Positions 61,791 through 64,000 of a DNA stretch of 64,000 bases are shown in pieces. The stretch spans positions 117,330,533 through 117,394,532 of the forward strand of contig JARDYH010000001.1 in the NCBI GenBank assembly GCA_029215795.1. Reading direction: 5' to 3'. The first letter of the stretch is position 1, and each line of letters begins with the position of its first letter. The notes under the pieces are model-generated. The model made no database searches. It worked only from the letters and a program-made list of their open reading frames with translations, and was not told where the DNA came from. The DNA comes from Anniella stebbinsi (taxonomy: Eukaryota; Chordata; Lepidosauria; Squamata; Anniellidae). Both the position numbers and the translations under genes were made by a program.

Positions 61791-61999
61791 CTCTGTAGCC
61801 AGCACTCACCATTTTTAATTTCAAAAATTTATATTGAGCTTTTGGGCATTCACAATGTGTGTGGCCTGCAGAGGGGGCATTTCTGGGGGGCAGAAATTAC
61901 CCTGGATCTCTTGCAGGTTCCCACCCTTGTTTTAAAGCATCATTTTCCCATACATGGCCAAAAGAATTCACAGGTTTCTACAACACACAGAATCCAAAG

Positions 62000-62088
62000 A
62001 TCCTGTAGTCGACTCTTACAAGGTAATGCATTTTATTATATTGTTGTTCCCCGCCTCGATCCAAACGGAGAGGCGGGTAAGAAATAAC

Positions 62089-62128
<40 letters not shown>
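62000..62128 (+). mobile_element. SINE 3' end with (ATT)n tail
   Basis: ttgttgttccccgcctcgat, ccaaacggagaggcgggtaa and gaaataacttattattatt with about thirteen ATT units. The gcctc…gaggcggg pair forms a short stem. The 5' part is not recognisable. Confidence 0.6.
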
Positions 62129-62131
<3 letters not shown>

Positions 62132-64000
62132 CTATTGTTTAGCAACTAGATTATTGGCATTCACTCAACACTCATTTTCCATCTTATACATTGGCTTTTT
62201 AATGCTGGATTTCTGTTTGTTTGTTTTCTGATGGCCACTACTTATATTTTAGTATGTTTCAGTTATATCATATATTCATATTTTTATATTATGATTTTAA
62301 TCTTGTACACTGCCTGGATATTTTTGCATGAGAGGCGATACGTAAATATTTTTAATAAATAAAATAAAACAAAACAAAAAGAAAGTCTTGTATGGTTGCA
62401 ATGTGCGGATATAGCCTCACAGGGTTCCCCCTCTCCTAGGGTTTTTCTCCACCCAGCATCTTTCAACTTATGAGATCTAATGAATGTACAGACTGAACTA
62501 CTTTGGCTGTAGGCCAACTTACCCTGGACTCAACATGATGCTCTTGGCATACTGAGCCATCAAAGCCTGCACTTCTTCAGCCAGAATGAAGCCACTGACT
62601 GAGATGTTATTTATACTTTTAGCATCCTGTCAGCCATTTATAGGTACATCCGTATTTTTTTTATATAAAAAAGCTCTTGCATCCATGGGGAAAGTGGGGG
62701 GAAATGACAAAAAAAAGGCAAATCTCTCTCTCTCTCTTTTAATGACTCTTCCCATTAACTTCTTAGGGATTTCCCCCTCTTAAATGAAATATTGAAGCAT
62801 ATTTTTTAAACTCAGAATTCAAAGTTTCTGTTCAACATGAAATATTTACACATTGGAAATAAATTAGGAAAGAAGCACCATCTCTTAGCAATACTGCACA
62901 GATTACTGCTGAGCAAGGGCCATTAATATGCCAGGTGTTCTGCTATAAATTAATACCAAGACTGCAGCTGCTGTATAATCTATACGTTCCAGCCTGGCTG
63001 AGTTTAACAATAAACTATTGGGAAGGTCGCTGGTGGGTCATACAGGCAGGATCTTTGTGACTAGCTACTACTGCTGCTACTGATGACCTTGTTAGTTACT
63101 TTGAACTAAGAGAAGGAGTAGGGGATGTTTGCTCTTGGTTCGTTTGGGAAGAATGCTTGTTTCTTACTTCTGAGCTTAGCCGTGTTTACTCACACGTGAA
63201 CCTATTGCTGCCACAGGAATTTACATACATGCATGTACCACACCATTAATTATTAATAAGACACAAGCACTGCAGTCATTTGAACAGGCAAAAATGTTCA
63301 CCCATTTTGTACTCTGGAATGTAATGTTGAGATCTGCACCAATCTTTCACTACAGCAAAGGGCACATGTAGAAAACAAAGCTAAATAAAACTACCATTTG
63401 ACTATAGGCCTGTGGGCAGGGGCTCCTTATTTTTCATTTTGTTCAGTGCTTTGCAATTTTCATTGTAATCATAAAATAATAAATAAACAAGCATGTCTGG
63501 CAAATTATTGAAGTAATACCCCTTCCTTATTGGTCAGATCAGCAGTTGAGCCTGTTTTTAGTCATCAAGAAAGATTGTTCACTGCACTTTTAAGCACACC
63601 TTGCTATGAAAACATGTGAGCAGTAATGCTGGAATTCCTTCCCATCCTTATAATATAACATTGTATTTCAAGTGTATGAACTGCAGCTGGCCAAGAAAGA
63701 ATTCTCTTAACAAGTCCACAACAATTAGGATGTCCTTGTGGCAATTGTTTTTCTTATTTCCTTCTGTCTTGCTCCTCAAACGTGAACCTTGGTTGACTGT
63801 CCCTTTTGGATATCCCGTGTCAGAGAGATCAACTTGTGTCCTCATCAAAGGTCACATTCACAGACAGTTGGAGCAAGGCTGGTGAACATTCCCTCAAGTG
63901 GAATATTTTAAAAGAAATGTCTGACTTTAGCATGGACTCGTTTGCCTGCAAGTCTAATTTTGTATGTATAATAGAAATGTGAAATTTCTGGAATTATTTG

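Larger units (their letters stand above)
60969..64000 (-). other. part of the next upstream IL1RAPL1 intron
   Basis: Begins at the AG acceptor of the exon 60836-60968 and runs off the window. The upstream exon, which must end with the first base of a Gly codon, is not within these 3.0 kb. It contains a LINE or SINE tail (61570-61790), a SINE 3' end with an (ATT)n tail (62000-62128) and otherwise unassigned AT-rich DNA. Confidence 0.8.

Overview
This 64 kb window is vertebrate nuclear DNA. It carries one recognisable host gene, on the minus strand: the 3' half of IL1RAPL1 (interleukin-1 receptor accessory protein-like 1), a synaptic single-pass membrane protein. Five coding exons (60968-60836, 57771-57626, 35280-35137, 10381-10211, 6861-6143) have canonical GT/AG borders and splice in an unbroken frame, giving 437 C-terminal residues. 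These form the second half of the third Ig domain, the transmembrane helix, the complete TIR domain and the C-terminal tail ending in SISSVIW. By comparison with the ~696-residue mammalian protein, about 260 N-terminal residues lie beyond the right edge. The left ~6.1 kb is 3' UTR and downstream DNA.

The repeat content suggests a squamate reptile (lizard or snake). There are CR1/L2-type LINE fragments with (AAAT)n tails, a tRNA-derived SINE with a (AAAT)n tail, and the common LINE whose 3' end is met as 'transcript-like' text at 46.1-46.5 and 52-53.6 kb. There are also many small non-autonomous DNA transposons, mostly hAT-like with 8-bp target duplications. No species can be named from the sequence alone.

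Layout: 1-6142 is the 3' flank. The exon with the TIR end and tail is at 6.1-6.9 kb. A 3.3 kb intron holds two adjacent transposon families, followed by the TIR-start exon at 10.2-10.4 kb. A 24.8 kb intron holds hAT elements at 15, 18, 19 and 32 kb, a SINE carrying a nested element at 22.7 kb, and a stack of nested elements in a LINE at 28-31.5 kb. The transmembrane exon is at 35.1-35.3 kb. A 22.3 kb intron holds a minus-strand LINE at 39.6-41.3 kb, a solo LTR at 43.7-44.3 kb and degraded LINEs at 46 and 52-53 kb. The two Ig-domain exons are at 57.6-57.8 and 60.8-61.0 kb, followed by part of the next upstream intron.

I found no CRISPR array, operon, RNA gene or evident new gene system. The most interesting non-coding structures are: a CpG-rich ~350-bp element present four times in the same orientation; a 64-bp-arm near-perfect hairpin inside a 644-bp hAT element; a ~320-bp palindromic hAT family with intact target duplications; and nested insertions whose empty sites can be read.
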